Shown: positions 26,601 to 41,491, counted from the stretch's first letter. The stretch: 64,000 nt of DNA from Rotaria macrura (GCA_900239685.1 OENT01000604.1:29427-93426), one strand, 5' to 3'. Translations and numbers: made by a program. The notes: a model not told the origin generated them from the letters alone.

Positions 26601-26827
26601 TGTAAATTATATACCTTGAAATTATCCAATCCATTGTTCTCCTACAGATAGTTACTAAGACTACACTGTGCAAGAGTGAAAGTCAGCAACATACGGTATT
26701 TTTCTTTTTTCTTGATCTGCAATCATAAAAAAATCACATTCAATAAATAGCTTGTCGAAAAGATTCAAGTAACAACAAACATCTAACCACAACGTTGAAT
26801 ATATCGACTCGATATTAACGAAATCAG
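20636..26827. other. Intergenic, no intact gene seen
   Basis: About 6 kb without a supported gene. A slightly GC-richer patch around 22740-22860 and an 11-base G run near 24539-24549 stand out. Frames at 22795-22995 and 24299-24553 are short and unrecognised. Confidence 0.45.
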
Positions 26828-27860
26828 ATGGCTGCCAACGATCAAGGTCGATTATCTGGAAGTCCCAGAAGTAACCAACTTAATCTAGGACCAGGTGGAT
26901 CGCGTGAAAGTCAACGAAGTCCACATATTGCTTACAATGGTACTTTGCATGATCGAACGACAGATGAGGATCATAATCTAGCTTTACTAGAACATTTATC
27001 AAACGATTATGCCAATTTACTAAATCGAACAGATATCAGTGATTGCTATCTCAATGTTAAGGGTATTTAGATGTCTTTTTTTTCTCTGGAAATTAAAAGA
27101 ATTCATGTGTCTATCAGGTACGTACATGGCTGTTCATAAATGTATTCTGGCTGCTCGTTCAAATACTTTCTCAGGTAAAGAATGTCCAAACAGTCGTTTT
27201 CCTTTTTTCAGTTCTTGTTAAGTACCCTTTTCATTTCTGTAGCTGTTGTCTCGAGTAGTTTTACTCCACTTCCAGAAGAAACAAGATATAAAATCGAAAC
27301 AAAGAATGAAAAAGAAAAACTAGTTTTTGTTATTGAGAAAACAGAACCAGACATAATGAAACAAGCTGTTATTTTCATGTACACGGGAAAATGTAACCTA
27401 GATGAAACCAACGGTGAGATTATTTTAAAATCAACTAATTCAAGAATAAAAAGATATGATTTTCAATTTTAAGCCTACAGTCTACTAGATGCTGCTGGTC
27501 GTTATGATATTAAAGATTTGAAAGTTCATACTGGTCGATGTAAGTCTGTCATTGTTTTCTTCTAAATCAAATCTTTCATTCATACGATATTTTTGCGTAG
27601 ATCTTGCAACTCGTATTAATACAAATAATGTCTTAATGTTGATCAAAGCAGCATACAAATATGAAAATAAATTATTGAAACAACGTTGTATTGAATACTT
27701 TATTAACCATGCTAAAGATGTCATGAGTGTACATGAATTGTGGAAAACATTTGCGGAACAACACAAAGATATCGTTGCTGATCTTCTTCATTGGCATGTT
27801 AACAAAGATTTATTCTATAGTGAACAACCTGAATGGGAGCAAGCTTCACGTTGGAACTGA
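26828..27860 (+). CDS. BTB/POZ-BACK domain protein
   Basis: Five exons: 26828-27062, 27118-27174, 27243-27413, 27474-27539, 27601-27860, all GT/AG, introns 55-68 bp, summing to 789 nt (262 aa). After a ~60-residue low-complexity N terminus comes a BTB domain: SDCYLNVKGTYMAVHKCILAARS (strand-helix core), then IMKQAVIFMYTGKCNL and YSLLDAAGRYDI. A BACK-like helical tail follows (ATRINTNNVLMLIKAAYKYE, CIEYFINHAKDVM). In speckle-type POZ relatives the BTB domain dimerises and binds Cullin-3, so an adaptor role in ubiquitination is the likely job; no MATH or Kelch domain for substrates is present. The GMFEH-type segment usual after ARS is replaced by a serine-rich stretch. AATAAA lies at 27891-27896. 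The next gene converges, with only 153 bp between stop codons. Confidence 0.88.
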
Positions 27861-27890
27861 ACAAGAACATACAAATATGATTTTAACAAA

Positions 27891-27896
27891 AATAAA
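27891..27896 (+). promoter_or_regulatory. Polyadenylation signal of BTB gene
   Basis: AATAAA 31 nt after the BTB stop codon; a second AATAAA-type run lies near 27975. Confidence 0.5.
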
Positions 27897-28013
27897 CGAA
27901 AAGAGAATAAAAACTACGCAGGCAAAATACTTTTACATAAAATATCGTATTTTCGTTTTTTCCTTTTTCTCTATAAAATAAAAGTATTAGCTAACCACCG
28001 AATAAATTTCTTG

Positions 28014-31000
28014 CTATATTGGTAAGTGAACTTGACCATAAAAATCAATGTCATCATCAAAGATACTTCCTTGTGGTTCATCTCCATCAAGCTAAATAGA
28101 TAATTAAAAAAATACAAACCGACTAGATATTTCTCAAAAGATAATTTTTACCTCAGTGAGTTCGCGTTCTGTAAAGATAAATGGAAGACACCATTTACGA
28201 AATGGCACCAGTAGAACAAGAATAAATGGAAATAAGAACGCAAAATTTGTCACTTTTATTGTGATTAATAGACCGGCAGCGATGATTTGTATAAATGTAT
28301 ATACATAACGTTTCAATTGACGAATCTTTACGAAATACAAAAGATAAAACGATGTTAAATATTTGTAAATATAATGAAAAGACGTTCATGTCATACATAC
28401 CCGTCGTAAATATCCGACATTCGGATGATATTTTGTTGGAATAAACATCATTTTAAGTCGACTAAATAATTGTGTGCCAGATATTGATACGATACCAAAA
28501 TATAAAAATATGCCAAATAGAGCAGCCACTGGAATTTTACGAATAATTGGTGCTGCAAATATTGTACAACCAATAAGAATATGTACGCCTATATTTGTTA
28601 AACGTTGATCTTTTATATCGATTAAACGAGGTTTTTCTCCAGGTGCATGAGTTTTACTATATTTCGATAAACTAGCTACATGAGCGATACTTCTAACAGG
28701 TGCTGCACATATCCAAGGAAGACCCAAAAGTCCACTAACAGTTATTAAAACACCTATAAGACAAAGAAAGTTTCATAAGAACAAATACAACCAAGAATAT
28801 TTACTGTACCTGCTATTAAAATATCCATATGATAGCCAGTACCTTTGATGACTTTGGTTGTATGAACACATTTAAGTTTTGATTGTATCATAATACTAGG
28901 AGATGAATATAAGTTTTAATAAAAGATTTTTGCCGTTTAGGTTTTTTCGTTCAATACTATCTACCTAGTTAATTCAACTTCGAAAAACAGGACTACAGAT
29001 ATAAGAATAGCGGGAAATGATGATGCAAAATAAACCCAGATTGGTAATCGTTTACGTAATGGTGATATAAGCCAAATATTACTACGTTCTCGATCACTTG
29101 GTCGAATCGAATTCGGTACAGTTATTTTCTACATGTAAAGAAAGTAAAATTTGTTTCTCGTATACTGTAGTTCATTGTTTTTAGTTACTTGAGTTAAACT
29201 ATGACCACCGGTATTCTTAGTTATCAAAATATCAAACAGTACCATACATATGAGAGCGATTGTCATACCGAAATCACTCAATGTTTGCCGTGTCTGGAAA
29301 ATAAAGATAAAATCACAAGCTATGAAATATAATCTAAACTGACTATTGGAAAAGCTTTAGTCTATCGAAATCTCAGAAGTAAAGGTCATTCAATATCGAT
29401 CGAGATCTCATTCTGACATATATGTAGATACTAAACTGTGGGATAAATCATATTATTTTAAAATTTCGATCTGAAACTTTTCAAATAGAGTAAAATCGAT
29501 TATGTGCACTTCTTTTTGTTCATTGAAAGTCTCTCATATTAACGTTATGAAATGCAAATCCATCTAGGATAGTGTACGTACTTGACATTTCTATGCAAAT
29601 AAAACATGAATGATATTTTTAAACAAACGTTTGAGAATATTAGTTTATTGTTAACAATGTTAATTGTTACGATTAGAGATCGTGTAGATGAATATGATCT
29701 TGTCCTACTGAATAAACTTGGACTATGTTACAATTTTTAATGGTCGAGAAAAATGATAGTCAAGACGGAAATATCTCGAAATAGAATCATCTTTTGATTA
29801 TCAACAACAGTTATATCATGTTTCACATGGAAATCCCGCAGACATTACTAAACATTTATTTTTCTATTGATCAACGAATATTTTGTATCAATAAATAACT
29901 GCTGCCACTTTTATCCAAATTAGATTTCTTTTACAACATTTTAATTCGAATCATATTTTACGTATTCAAAAAAGCAAAAAAAATGTGTCATGAAATTATT
30001 ATATAAATACAAGAGAATATCGCAAGATATTGATCGATGAATTCAAACAAGTAATTCTTCTGTTCATTAATTTTTATTTTTATCATTAGTATACCGGAGA
30101 TTTATTGTGAAGATTTTCTTCCGTTTCAAAGAGTACGAAGAGTATAAGACTCACTTTATTTTCAATATATGCTTTTTGTCAATAACAATGCATATACGAA
30201 CAGTATAATTAACATTTCAACACAATCTTTAGACTGTATTTCAATCATTTAGAAGTGATATCTACACTATTTCCTGGACATTTTTTCTTTAGATTTCAAA
30301 TTTGTAGTAAACAAGAAACTTAATCAACTCAATAATGGAAGTATAATGTTTACTTTTGTCTTTCAACAAATACTTATGTTCGATTAATGTCGAGGACAAA
30401 TCAATATTGAAATATACAAATTTGTTTTGTTAAAAAATAAACTTACTGTTCGTCCGAAAAAATTACTTCGTCTAAAACGTTTCAATGCAATAGCTATAAA
30501 GCACGTTCCAAGAAGAATAATTAATGAAAGTAATGCTTTATTTGGTAAATGAGTTTCATCGTTTGATTTTATTGTATAATTATTTTGCATAAGTAAAAGA
30601 GTAGAAGATATAGCATGTTGCTGATGTGTACAATTATAGCACGAATATTTTGATGAGGAAACAAATGAAAAATTATTCGACAATGAATCCATATTTTTAA
30701 TATTAAATGATTCATTCATCACTGAAGATAGACTACACGTACACGTTAATGGATAATGATAATTATAGTTTGATAGAACTGGATTCAATTGAAATATCTA
30801 CATGTATATACAAACATAAGATAATAATTTAAATATGAACTAAAGTCAATAATAAATATTTTCTTTTTTCCTTGGAATATATTACCGTATAAAGTTTTTT
30901 AAATGGTTCATAAAGGTAAACAACAGCAATAATAAGTGCAAATATTTCTTCAGTAAATCGAGTTACATGACGAATCATAAAACTACCTTCAAATGCTACT

Positions 31001-34000
31001 AGAATTATGATAAAAAACGTTGTCCATAGGCTAACACATAATCGGACTGTCCAAAAATCTGATTGTAATGAATGACAGAGCTAAATTAGAATAGATTAAA
31101 GTTAGTGTTCAAAGTAAATATTTAATGAATATAATATTGTGAGAGAAAGAATCAGATCATCTATCTAGGAGCGTTCTTGGATTTCTCAAGAAAATTCAAC
31201 AGTCTATAATTAGAAATCAATACTTTCATATGAAAACAAACACGATATAGCAAAGTAATTTTAACAAACTGTTCACATTTTATTTAATCATTAACTGAAG
31301 AGCTATCTTTAATGATAGGATGGTATGAGAGTAAGTTACTAAATCTCTCATTTTCGACTAATGGTACTATATCTGAGATACCAACGATTCTCATCATTGT
31401 TAGTATTTGTTTGTGATAAATTTCATTGTTTTTCTTTCCTTTTCTCTACTTCAAAATGTATCCTTAAGAATGAGACCATGAACACTACAACTATCTGTTT
31501 TAATCCTATCCCTTGGTTAAACTCAATATGATTGCCTTTTCAGTGTTCAAGATCTTAGTTCTTGAATACGTAACGCTAACGGACACAAAATGTAGATAGA
31601 TGTGTTTTTTTCATTCACTAGGATACGAATCATCCGTTCTGATGTCTTACTTATTTTGTAATCGGATACAAGCACGTTGATCACTTTATATTTTCAGTTT
31701 GTCAAGATACATCAAAAGTATGTTTTAATATCGACAAGTATTGACGGTTTAGAAAAACGCTGATGGAAATCGATAAACGTTTTCCTCGTAACATCAAAAA
31801 CTTAGTCTATGTTTCAATAGTTTTGTTTGCATGAATTAAATTTCATTGGGTATGAAGAATAACCTATCTCAATCTAGCATCAGTTTTCTAAGACGGTTCT
31901 ATAGTAAATTTAAAGGCGTAATCAATAGTTACTAATTGAACAACTCTACCGATTTATATTTGAAAAGGAATACCTGCTGTACTTACAACATATTTTGACA
32001 ACTACACAAACGATGTCATGGATATTGAAACAAGGAAACGTTTGCATTCAGAGACAACATAGTAAATGAATAGCTTTGACGATCTGTACAATTTCTTATG
32101 AAATATTTCGAAAAAAGTAAATAATCAAACTTAGACTGTTTATTGTTTATGACAAACAAAAAGAAAACAAAAACTAGAACCATGAAGCAAGTAGTTAGGT
32201 TTTTCATAATTGAATAGGAATGACAAGAATATCTTAACGATGTTGTCTATTACAGTCTATTTCCCGTGGAAAAGAATTCTAAGAGAATACTTCAGATTAA
32301 GTGATTGTAAACAATAGAATTTCAAGCTAATAATGAAAACACTCGATAATAATGAACACAATCAAATGAGATTATTCTTCATGTAAGTATGAATAAGAAG
32401 TTTTTATGACTACAGTTTAGCTAAGATTTTACAGTTACTTGATTCTTTTTATAAGTGAACATGTATATTGAATGATGAATTCTTCATTGAATATTTTCGA
32501 TGTTTTTCGTATTTTTCACTAGTCAAAGTTGAAATAAATTTCATACGGTGCAAAATTATTTAATCCTCTGTGTAAAACTTCGTTTTATTTGCTGACTTTA
32601 TTTCCTGGAAAAATGTAACAAAGTCTAGACGTATTTTGTTGGCTTTTTATTTTCTGTACTATTGTAAGTTTTTAGCGACTGTTATAAAATTCTCGAATAA
32701 GCTTCATTACATTTAATTCAATTGTCTTTTGCTTGAGAGGACACGTCGATATCTTCCTTTGTGTTTTAACAAAATCTTTTTCCAGACGTCGAATTTGTAC
32801 GTCATATTCTCTCATATGATCTTGCCATGAAAATGAATAAGCTAGCTATCATCATACCACCTTTAGGGTTCTCATTTGAATTTCATATAGTTCACACAGT
32901 TTAGAATACTCCATAACAATGAAACTATTTAGTTGCTACGATTTATGATAAGGTATGAGATGGATAAAATCTACAACGAAATTCGACTTCTAATGTGTGA
33001 ACAATATTCTTTGAGAACATATGTGAGTTCAACAAATATCTGCAAGATCTGGAAAGAATTCGAGCTAACCGGGTAAACTGGTTTTTACTCAGGTTTATCA
33101 CATATCTCCTAAAAATGTTAATATACAACTTGGACACATGCTTATGCGTTAAGAATAAGATAAATCAACGGAATTGGCTAGACTGATTCTTACTCAAGTA
33201 TCTTGTGGAGAATAACAATAAATGTTAAGTTACTCGTTTTTCTTAGAGTATTTTGAATAGAATAAATAAGCATCAAATAGAACATGCTGTAGAGCATAAA
33301 TAGAAATTCGAGTTCAGGCTCCATACTCGTAGGTACATGATTAACAAGTATTAATTGTCTAGAGAATTCATAAGACAATCAACTGAAGGAGAGTAGAATA
33401 ATTTTCTCTAAGTACAGAGTGACAGCCGAGGGCAATATGCGTCTCATATAATCATATCAAATTATCTGATGCAGAGAATAGAAGTCTATTAACATCTGAT
33501 GATTTCACATGACCAGTTGACAACTTGTATGTGTTCAGAAGACTTCGACTTTTTAATTTTGACATCGATCAAGTGTAAAAACAACATAATAACTTGATAT
33601 CATTGAAAGGAATATACTACTGCTAGTTTGTAAAAGCATCGCATCACTTGACGCATTTAATCGTCTGATATATTCCCTAGAGTTTGTACTAACTGCTATG
33701 AAAAAAATAGATGCCCAAAAATTTTCTATTCACTTCCATCTTCATCAGCGTAGATAGTTGTGTCATCACTTGGCAAGAATGATTCAAGATTATTCCACGG
33801 TTTCAATGACAACTTACATCATAGACCATTTCTTCAAAGACAAGAAAAGGTCCAGTAGGTCCAAGAATAAGCAATGGTTGTCCACTGAACAATCCAAATA
33901 AGAAACCATTAATGGATGAAGCAATTAACATTTCATTAACGCCTAACCGATTGCTTGTTTTATCAGCTGACGAAAGACGAAAAGAGTTAATGTTCATATT

Positions 34001-37000
34001 GTGTAACACATAGAAAGAATTCAATTACCTATGATACCACCAAATGTCAGTGCTGGTGCAAGACACGCAATAAACATAAAAATAAGACTAACAAGACAAT
34101 TGAGACTAAAAGCATCCATAAAATCTGATTTGTAATGTTTGTAACGTCGACACATTTCACGATAAACACCGCCGAATACGAAACCACTTCGTTTGAATGG
34201 ATCTTCGTCTTGTTTATCATGTGATGATGTCGATATTTGTGCTAGAATTTAAATCATGATTATTCCACTTCCAATGAAAAATAATTCTTTTCGTTTCCTT
34301 ACATAATAAGATTTTTGATACTAAAAGTAGTAAAATTCAATTGTTTTTCTCAGACGTTTTCATATTATAAAAATATGTACCTTGTGATGTTCGACGATCT
34401 TGATCATTCATTCGATCACTATTCTGAGATCGTGTTCTTGTTGAATGTCGTTTTGAATTCAGTTTTTTTAATTTAGCTGTTTCGATTATTGGTAATAGAA
34501 GTTCTTTATCGAAATCGCCAGGTGGCAACACTATTGAATCCGAAAGGAACTCATTTATACCGTTGAGTAAATCTCGGCGATCCATTGCTTGATAGGCTGT
34601 TTCTCGAAAATCCTAATGTAAGATTTCAATATTCAAAATCAAAATAGAAATTCTATTAGTAGAATCACCTACAAGTGTGCTAAACAATGTGCTGAGTGCA
34701 CGACCAATTTCTAGATATTCATCCATAGCTGGACCAATAAGTAAGAAAATGAAACGAACCGGCAACGGAACTTCAGTCATATCATCTAGAGCACAACAAA
34801 TAAAAGAATCGATCAATCAATAAAATCTTACCTATAAGTTGACCCTGTGAAAGACGTACGAATGCCATAATTGGCCTACTTAAATTTTTCATATGACCAA
34901 TCAGTACTTCAGCACATTCAGCATTTTCCGGAATACATCGCATTACATCAGACTAGAGTAGAAGGGAAGAGAAAAGAATCATTATTCGAAATTTTTCAGA
35001 GAAACAAGTCAGTTTGTCATAGACATCAATCTTAGATACCGTACGATATTTTCGATACATGTCAAGACAGCTGAAGGAAAGCGAACGAGAGAATTATTCC
35101 CAAGTATTAAATCAATTTTCAAACCGACACTACTTTTATTTGATAAAAATTAGAATTAGAATTGCTTGACTTTCCGAGCGATTGCATTCGTAGCATAACG
35201 AAATTGTAATTAGTCAATGGTTTTTTGAAAATTTAAACTTTCGTCAAGCATATGAAATAAGTTCAATTTCACACAAGAAAAAGAGGATATTGAATTCTTC
35301 ATATCTATTACAATAATCAAAACGAATTCATATTTGTATGTAAAACCTTCAATCCCAAGATCAAGTTTTCATATAGGTTTTGACTAATTAGAGCGTTCGA
35401 CAATAAGAAGAATGTCGATGTCTCAATAACGCAGATCTAAAAAGACAAATCATTCTTATAATCATCAATTGAATATCGTCGGATTGAAAAAATCGGATAC
35501 TCTCTAAAATACTTCATTCTCGAGTAAAAATATGTAGATTGATGTTAAGATTAAGAAAAACCATTGTTCTCGTTCTTTAGTCTTATCTTAATAGAAAGAA
35601 TCTACATATCAACGAAGTACTTCATTATAAATGCGCCACATATATTCTTGTCCAGCACATTTCTAAGACGGCAGTAGAGAATCCAAACTTGAGCCGTAAC
35701 ATATCATAGCCAATAAACAAACATCAATCCTTTAAGCGTACACTCTCTTGGATAGAACTTTTTTTCTCTCAAACTGGTACTTTCCCAGATGAAAAAAAAC
35801 TATGTCTAGGTCGAAGAGCTCTACAAAAAAAAGTACTTATATCTATTTATAGACTTATTCTATGATAATGCGCATACTTGATTCATGCGTTAGACACTGC
35901 ATGTTCAAGCACTTTTTGTACAACAAATCATGAATTACAACGAAAACGATTTGAAGAATATTCTTAGTGAATTCGCCAATTAAGTTTTGTCTTTTCTTTT
36001 GCTAAAAATCGATATGTCTAATAAAAGCTAGTATTGCTTGTGAATGTTTCTACAACGATCGCACGTTCATATTCATTCTGATTAATCTGACGGAAGCGTG
36101 TCGTTTCTTTTTGTTCGATAAAGGGATTAAACTCAAAAACTAGATCGATTTATATATATATATATGTATATATTTGAAAAGAGAACTTTCAATTGAATTG
36201 TATTATATTTATTACTTTGTGTGGAATAGAATCACGAGTTTTTCTCGACAGATTTTGTGATTGTCGATAAAGATTAAAAGTTTGTGATATCGATGATCGA
36301 TGGGTCTGACTGACACTTTCATTACTATTAATATTATTTGTATTTTGTTGTGATTCGTCTGATGAACTAGTATGATTTTGTATATCAGTAGCAACTGATT
36401 CAGTAATATTATCGTACTAAAGTAGAAAAAACAAAATAGACATATTTTAGGTAAAGAACATTACAAATCTTAATTATACACGAACTTGAACGATGAGATT
36501 TTTAAAATTTTTATTAACATCGCCATTTACTTTCGAATCTAACAGACTCATTCGTCGATTACTACTATTATCATTATTGATCTGTTCGTTTTTTCGAAAA
36601 GCTAAACTTGATCGACGTGCTGTTAATTGTGAAAAATCTATTGTTGATGATCGACGTCGCACTGTACGAGCTTCAGGATGTCTTCAAATAAATACATATA
36701 ACAAAAAAATTTGTTGATGGATCGGTTTTTACAATAAGATTTTGTTTTTTCATACTTATGACTACTTGTTAAAAGTCGGAGGAGTTCATCTTTGGCATCC
36801 TTATTCGTTTGTCCATTAGCAATAGCATCATTGATAATAGCCTCATAGATGCATTCAATTTTTTGCTCGTCAAGATCAAGTAACACAATACCTGAAGGAA
36901 AAAAAAATAAAAAATAATCATTATGATAATAGGATAGTAACGATGTGTTATATTTTTTTCTCTTCGACAATTCCTTTTCTTGTTCTAAATAAAAACTAGA

Positions 37001-40000
37001 AACACAGTCAAACACAAACAACAATATGCACACCGTATTGTAAACCCCGACGTAATTCAAGTAGACTGTGAAAGTTCAAACAACCGACTCGTGGAGCTGA
37101 AAATAAAACAAGAAAAGAGAACATTAGGAATTCAATGGAAAAGTTAGAGAAATTATTAGAAACCTTGCCAAAGATCCATATCCAAATCATAATCTTCTTC
37201 GAATCGAATCCATCTATTGATATATATTGAAAAAATGAATCAGCGTCATCATACGTAAACAATGAGTGTATTTACCTAGCACATTCTTGCCATTTGTATT
37301 GATTATTTTCATCTTGTTTCAATTCTTGTAATTCAATAAATAACTCATAGGGTGTATGATCAATAGACTAAAACAAAATAGAAGTTAATATCGAATAGAT
37401 TTATAAATTTTCTTCTAATGTCAACATAACATGTATATGCCAATATTTATATATATATATATGCATATCTATTCATATGACTTACTAATCTTCCTGTATG
37501 TGCTCGTTTATAACTTGCTCGATGAATTGTACTTAGCCCAAGACCACGTCGTTTCCCACTACTAGTTAAACTGGTAGAACTACCTACTAAATGAATACCA
37601 GGTGGTGACAACGTAGCTGTAGTTGATGCTGATGATAGAAGTTTATCGGGTAAGGTTGGTGAACTGGGACAAGATGTTCGATCGAAATAATCTGTAGAAA
37701 GAAAGAATAAAATCATGTTTATGGTTACTATTGTCAACAATCTAAAGTCGTTATGCTTTTGTGGTTTTACCTTTTAAACTTATGTTATCCATGTTGACAG
37801 ATGAAATTGTCGATCTTTCTGTCTTCGTTGATTTTGATTCGGAATTTGAGTTAATTTTGTCATGTGTAACGACAATAAATGGAACGATAGCTGTCGTACT
37901 ACTATGTGAACTTGTATTGTAATTACTAAAACTAATGATAATAATAGTTTCGATAAAACAAGGCGAGTGCTGTTTTTTTCGATTTCAGTATCTAATAAAG
38001 AAGCAGCCGTGTGTCAGGATGTGCTTTTCTTTTATTTTCTCTTGTCTTCTCGTCTAATTCGATCAAATCCTTGGAAAAATCGATAGGGTGCGTGGATGAA
38101 TCGGAAACCGATGATGACACATTATCGTTAAAAACAGAAAGCAACAGAAGAAGAAAAAAATAGATAGGTGCCAATCGTCGATTAGGTCAATTTAGTTCGG
38201 CAACTTGCCCGATTATATTTTGTCAAACAGTAGGATCATCCGATAAGCTCTTCTATATTTTTCCCTTTACAGTTCAGTACTCATCTAGATGATACGCCTA
38301 TTGAGTTGTTCTTATTTCTTTCGATCTATCGAACGACAAATCAATGTAAGTGCACAAGATTTTTCAGATAACTACGTTAGTCAACTATAAAAGTCTATAA
38401 ACATATTGATAATAATAGAAGAGAAAAATAAGTCTATTTCTATCGTCCCTTCTTTACACTCCTATCTCTCTATTCACTTGCGTTCATGATTTGTCATGCA
38501 AATTGGAACAAAATTTATTACATCGATCATTTTCAGTTATGTGTATTAGAGCAAACTATGTAGCCGCTCTCTTTACTAAAGGACAGAGCTATGAGTAGTA
38601 CGAGGGAAAAAAAGAAAGAAAAAACAAGAATCTAGCGACAAAAAGCACCACTTCGTTGATGATGTGGACATATATTTTTAAATCGATGATAATTTACTGA
38701 GATGAAATACGATTATATATATATATATATAAGTTTCTCGACAGGAGCAAGAAAGCAGTGGTTTTTCTAGCAATAAACCGTATCAAAAAAACATAATGCT
38801 TTTTTTTGACAATAATAAAACGCCGTATGTGCGTGCTGAGTTTTTATTCATTTTGCAATTGTCAATAGAAATAATGAGACAAAAAAAAAACGTAAAGCGA
38901 ACAATAATAAATCTAACCAATATGAAATGATTTCCGTACAGTAGTGAAAATATGATAATTAAACTTTCTAGCCTTCTCTATTTGATTAATATTATTATAT
39001 TTTTCTTTTAGAAGACATGAAACAAAAAGAAAAGTAAAAAGAAAAATATCCAAGCCATTTTATCTTTACAGACAATGTAGTTCATAATCATAAAGATTGT
39101 TGTCATTTTTTGCATAGTTTTAAAAATTGAACATCATTGATGTTATTCCTCTTTTTTATTCTAATCAGGGAAAAAATGACAATGAAGACTTTAGATAGAT
39201 CTTGATTCTTTTTCTTACCATTCATACCTTTACAAAAAGAAAAAGAAGAATGTAATTAAATGTTTGATTAAATATTCTCTTGTGTGTGTTCATGTTTTAG
39301 AAAAGAAGAAAACAGAAAAGAAGACTTGGCTATAATATACTGCTTAAGATGGCACTTGCGTAAAGACTGAATAATGGTAATTCATGCATTTGGAATTCCT
39401 TTCTATGAGTTCAAGGGCTATTGACAATGTGTTTCTTCTTAAATATGTGTAAGAACTTTTTTTTAAAAACCAAGAAAGAAATTGTTTAATAAGTTAACTT
39501 CAATGGAAACCTATTCAAGATGTTTTTTTAGAGAAAAGATTTGTTTTCAATTGAACATATTCTGTATATTGACTTACTTATCATGATTATGTGATGTTTT
39601 AGTAATAGAATCTATTTGATTTTCATTATTGGCTTGATTTATATCATCATTTATATCTTTTTTAATATATTTTACATGTGCATCATATTGTAAACGTAAT
39701 GGAAAGTCTAAATAACAGGAAATATAATTAAAGCACGCAAAAATTAATAGATAAAATTATTATGAAAAAGAAAAAAAAGGATAAACACGATAATCCTCCT
39801 ATAATTCATTAGACATGATTAACAAATAATAGACATCAATTATTTATATGTAAGGAAGCAAAAACTTGCAGAAATTATTTATTTTATCATGTAAATAGTG
39901 TCCAAGTAGATTAGATGATTTTTTTCCTATCGATAGAGTCATATCCTACCAATCGTCTGGGCGTCATTTATTTTCTTAAGAAGTTCTTTATATTTATATG

Positions 40001-41002
40001 TGTATATATATATATATATATCTATATACTAATCGTAATTTATTGTTCGTCATGATTTGTTTTGAGTAGTTTCTACGTATTTGATGTTTGACAGATTCTT
40101 GTCGATCTCTTGATATACACGCACACATAAACATAAACAAGGCTGACAACTAAATCTTTTCGTTTTTTTTTGTCTATGAACTTCGATAATATTTTTGAAT
40201 TGATAATTAAATAGATCAATTATTTTCATCATTATAAAGCTCATTTTCAAATGTTTTTTATGTTTGAAATTGGAGAACTAATAAAATTTTCTTACCACTT
40301 TGATCCGTAATCTCATTACTATAATTTTGTGATGGGTCACCATGAATACCATCAATCTCGTCAATATCTTCTTCGATTGTTGCTAAATGTGACATTATAC
40401 GTGCTCCAGCCATGTCATTATTAAGCACATGACGATCCATCGACGATTGATTACGAATGCTCGTGCATAGAACAAAGAGGAAAATATTTTTAAAACTGTT
40501 TCTTCTATATAAAAGATATACCGGATACAAGAGATCGTAAGAGGAAAAAAAATGACAAGAAACATATAGATGCCAACGAGCAACATATGAAATGATGATC
40601 GTCAAATATGTAAGAAAAGATAAAAATGTATATTTATGGACACAATAAAAGAAAAGCATAGCGCTTGTACCTGGAGAAAAAGAATCGTTTTCATGATCAG
40701 TTTCATTATTTGTATCACAGTTAGATATGTATTTACTTCTAAAACGAATATCTTCATCAACATATTCGACACTTGTCGCCTCATCATGATTGTATCCAAT
40801 AAAAAGGGCGAATAATGCAAATGAAGAAATGCTCTTTCTTAATACATGTTTTTGCTAATCTAGCATAGACTTTTTGCTTTATGATTATTTCATAAATCTA
40901 TTTTCTTGAAATGTAATTCAAGTTAAAAATGTTCACGGAAAGAAATGACACAAGACAATGAAACTAATCAAAGACTTACAAATATTTATGAATCCTTTTC
41001 AT
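28014..41002 (-). CDS. SLC4A: AE-type anion exchanger (SLC4A1/2/3-like), 25 exons
   Basis: Predicted plasma-membrane chloride/bicarbonate exchanger of 1288 aa. Exons (complement): 40980-41002, 40671-40837, 40296-40403, 39578-39707, 37771-37925, 37486-37691, 37276-37367, 37164-37213, 37034-37096, 36756-36891, 36480-36681, 36216-36416, 34832-34952, 34673-34785, 34381-34612, 34029-34241, 33818-33966, 30886-31080, 30447-30797, 29189-29293, 28965-29128, 28810-28895, 28401-28753, 28152-28325, 28014-28091; total 3867 nt. The cytoplasmic domain has ARWIRFEED, SLLELRR, VLLDLDEQ, IPENAE and GINEFLSDSIVLPP. The membrane domain has ALTFGGII, GPTGPFLVFEE, EGSFMIRHVTRFTEEIFA, FFEVELT (Glu aligning with the transport glutamate of AE1) and IPVAALFGIFLYFG. 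The AE-like tail RELTELDGDE...VHLPI favours AE over NBC. A ~95-residue extracellular loop has several N-glycosylation sequons. The first three exons are the least certain: an alternative start ATG lies at 40438-40440. Long introns occur at 31081-33817, 34953-36215 and 37926-39577. Confidence 0.9.
36150..36170. repeat. TA microsatellite in SLC4 intron
   Basis: Alternating TA run with one interruption. Similar short TA tracts lie in the same gene at 37448-37462, 38713-38731 and 40003-40021. Confidence 0.8.
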
Positions 41003-41003
41003 A

Positions 41004-41005
41004 CT
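41004..41005 (-). promoter_or_regulatory. Splice acceptor just before the SLC4 ATG
   Basis: Read on the minus strand, TTTTGTTTTCAG sits one base before the proposed start ATG. It therefore implies either an untranslated upstream exon or a spliced-leader addition site. Confidence 0.45.
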
Positions 41006-41491
41006 GAAAACAAAATAAGATTATGATATGTGCAGTTCAAGGATAAAACAATTACTGAGAAGTTTATCCTTTTGATAGACCAATCTATACATAGAAATGA
41101 ATATTGTTTAGAAATCATTTGTCAGCCGATTCGACACATTCATCTTTTGACAAAACCCATTCCACTTATATATGTTGTCTTCGATCATCAATAAACTAGA
41201 AGCAATCCAGATATTCTTCTACTACAATAGATAAAGAATACAAAAGACTTCATTTTTGTATACGATGTTTGTATTGAAAAATTTTACATGACATTTATCC
41301 TTGCTAGAATAAAATCTTGAAGCGATATTTTGATCAATCGATTTCTTGCCTAAAAGACATGCTCTTTTAACTGTAATTCGAGTGCCTATGTTTTCAAATG
41401 AACACGGATACATATCTAAATATTTTGATTCAAATTTTTATTTTATTTCATATTCATATTATTTCATTTCGACAAATAAATAAAGTTTGTT

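Noticed and set aside
27208..27411. 67-codon minus-strand frame
   Set aside because: Shadow of BTB exon 3.
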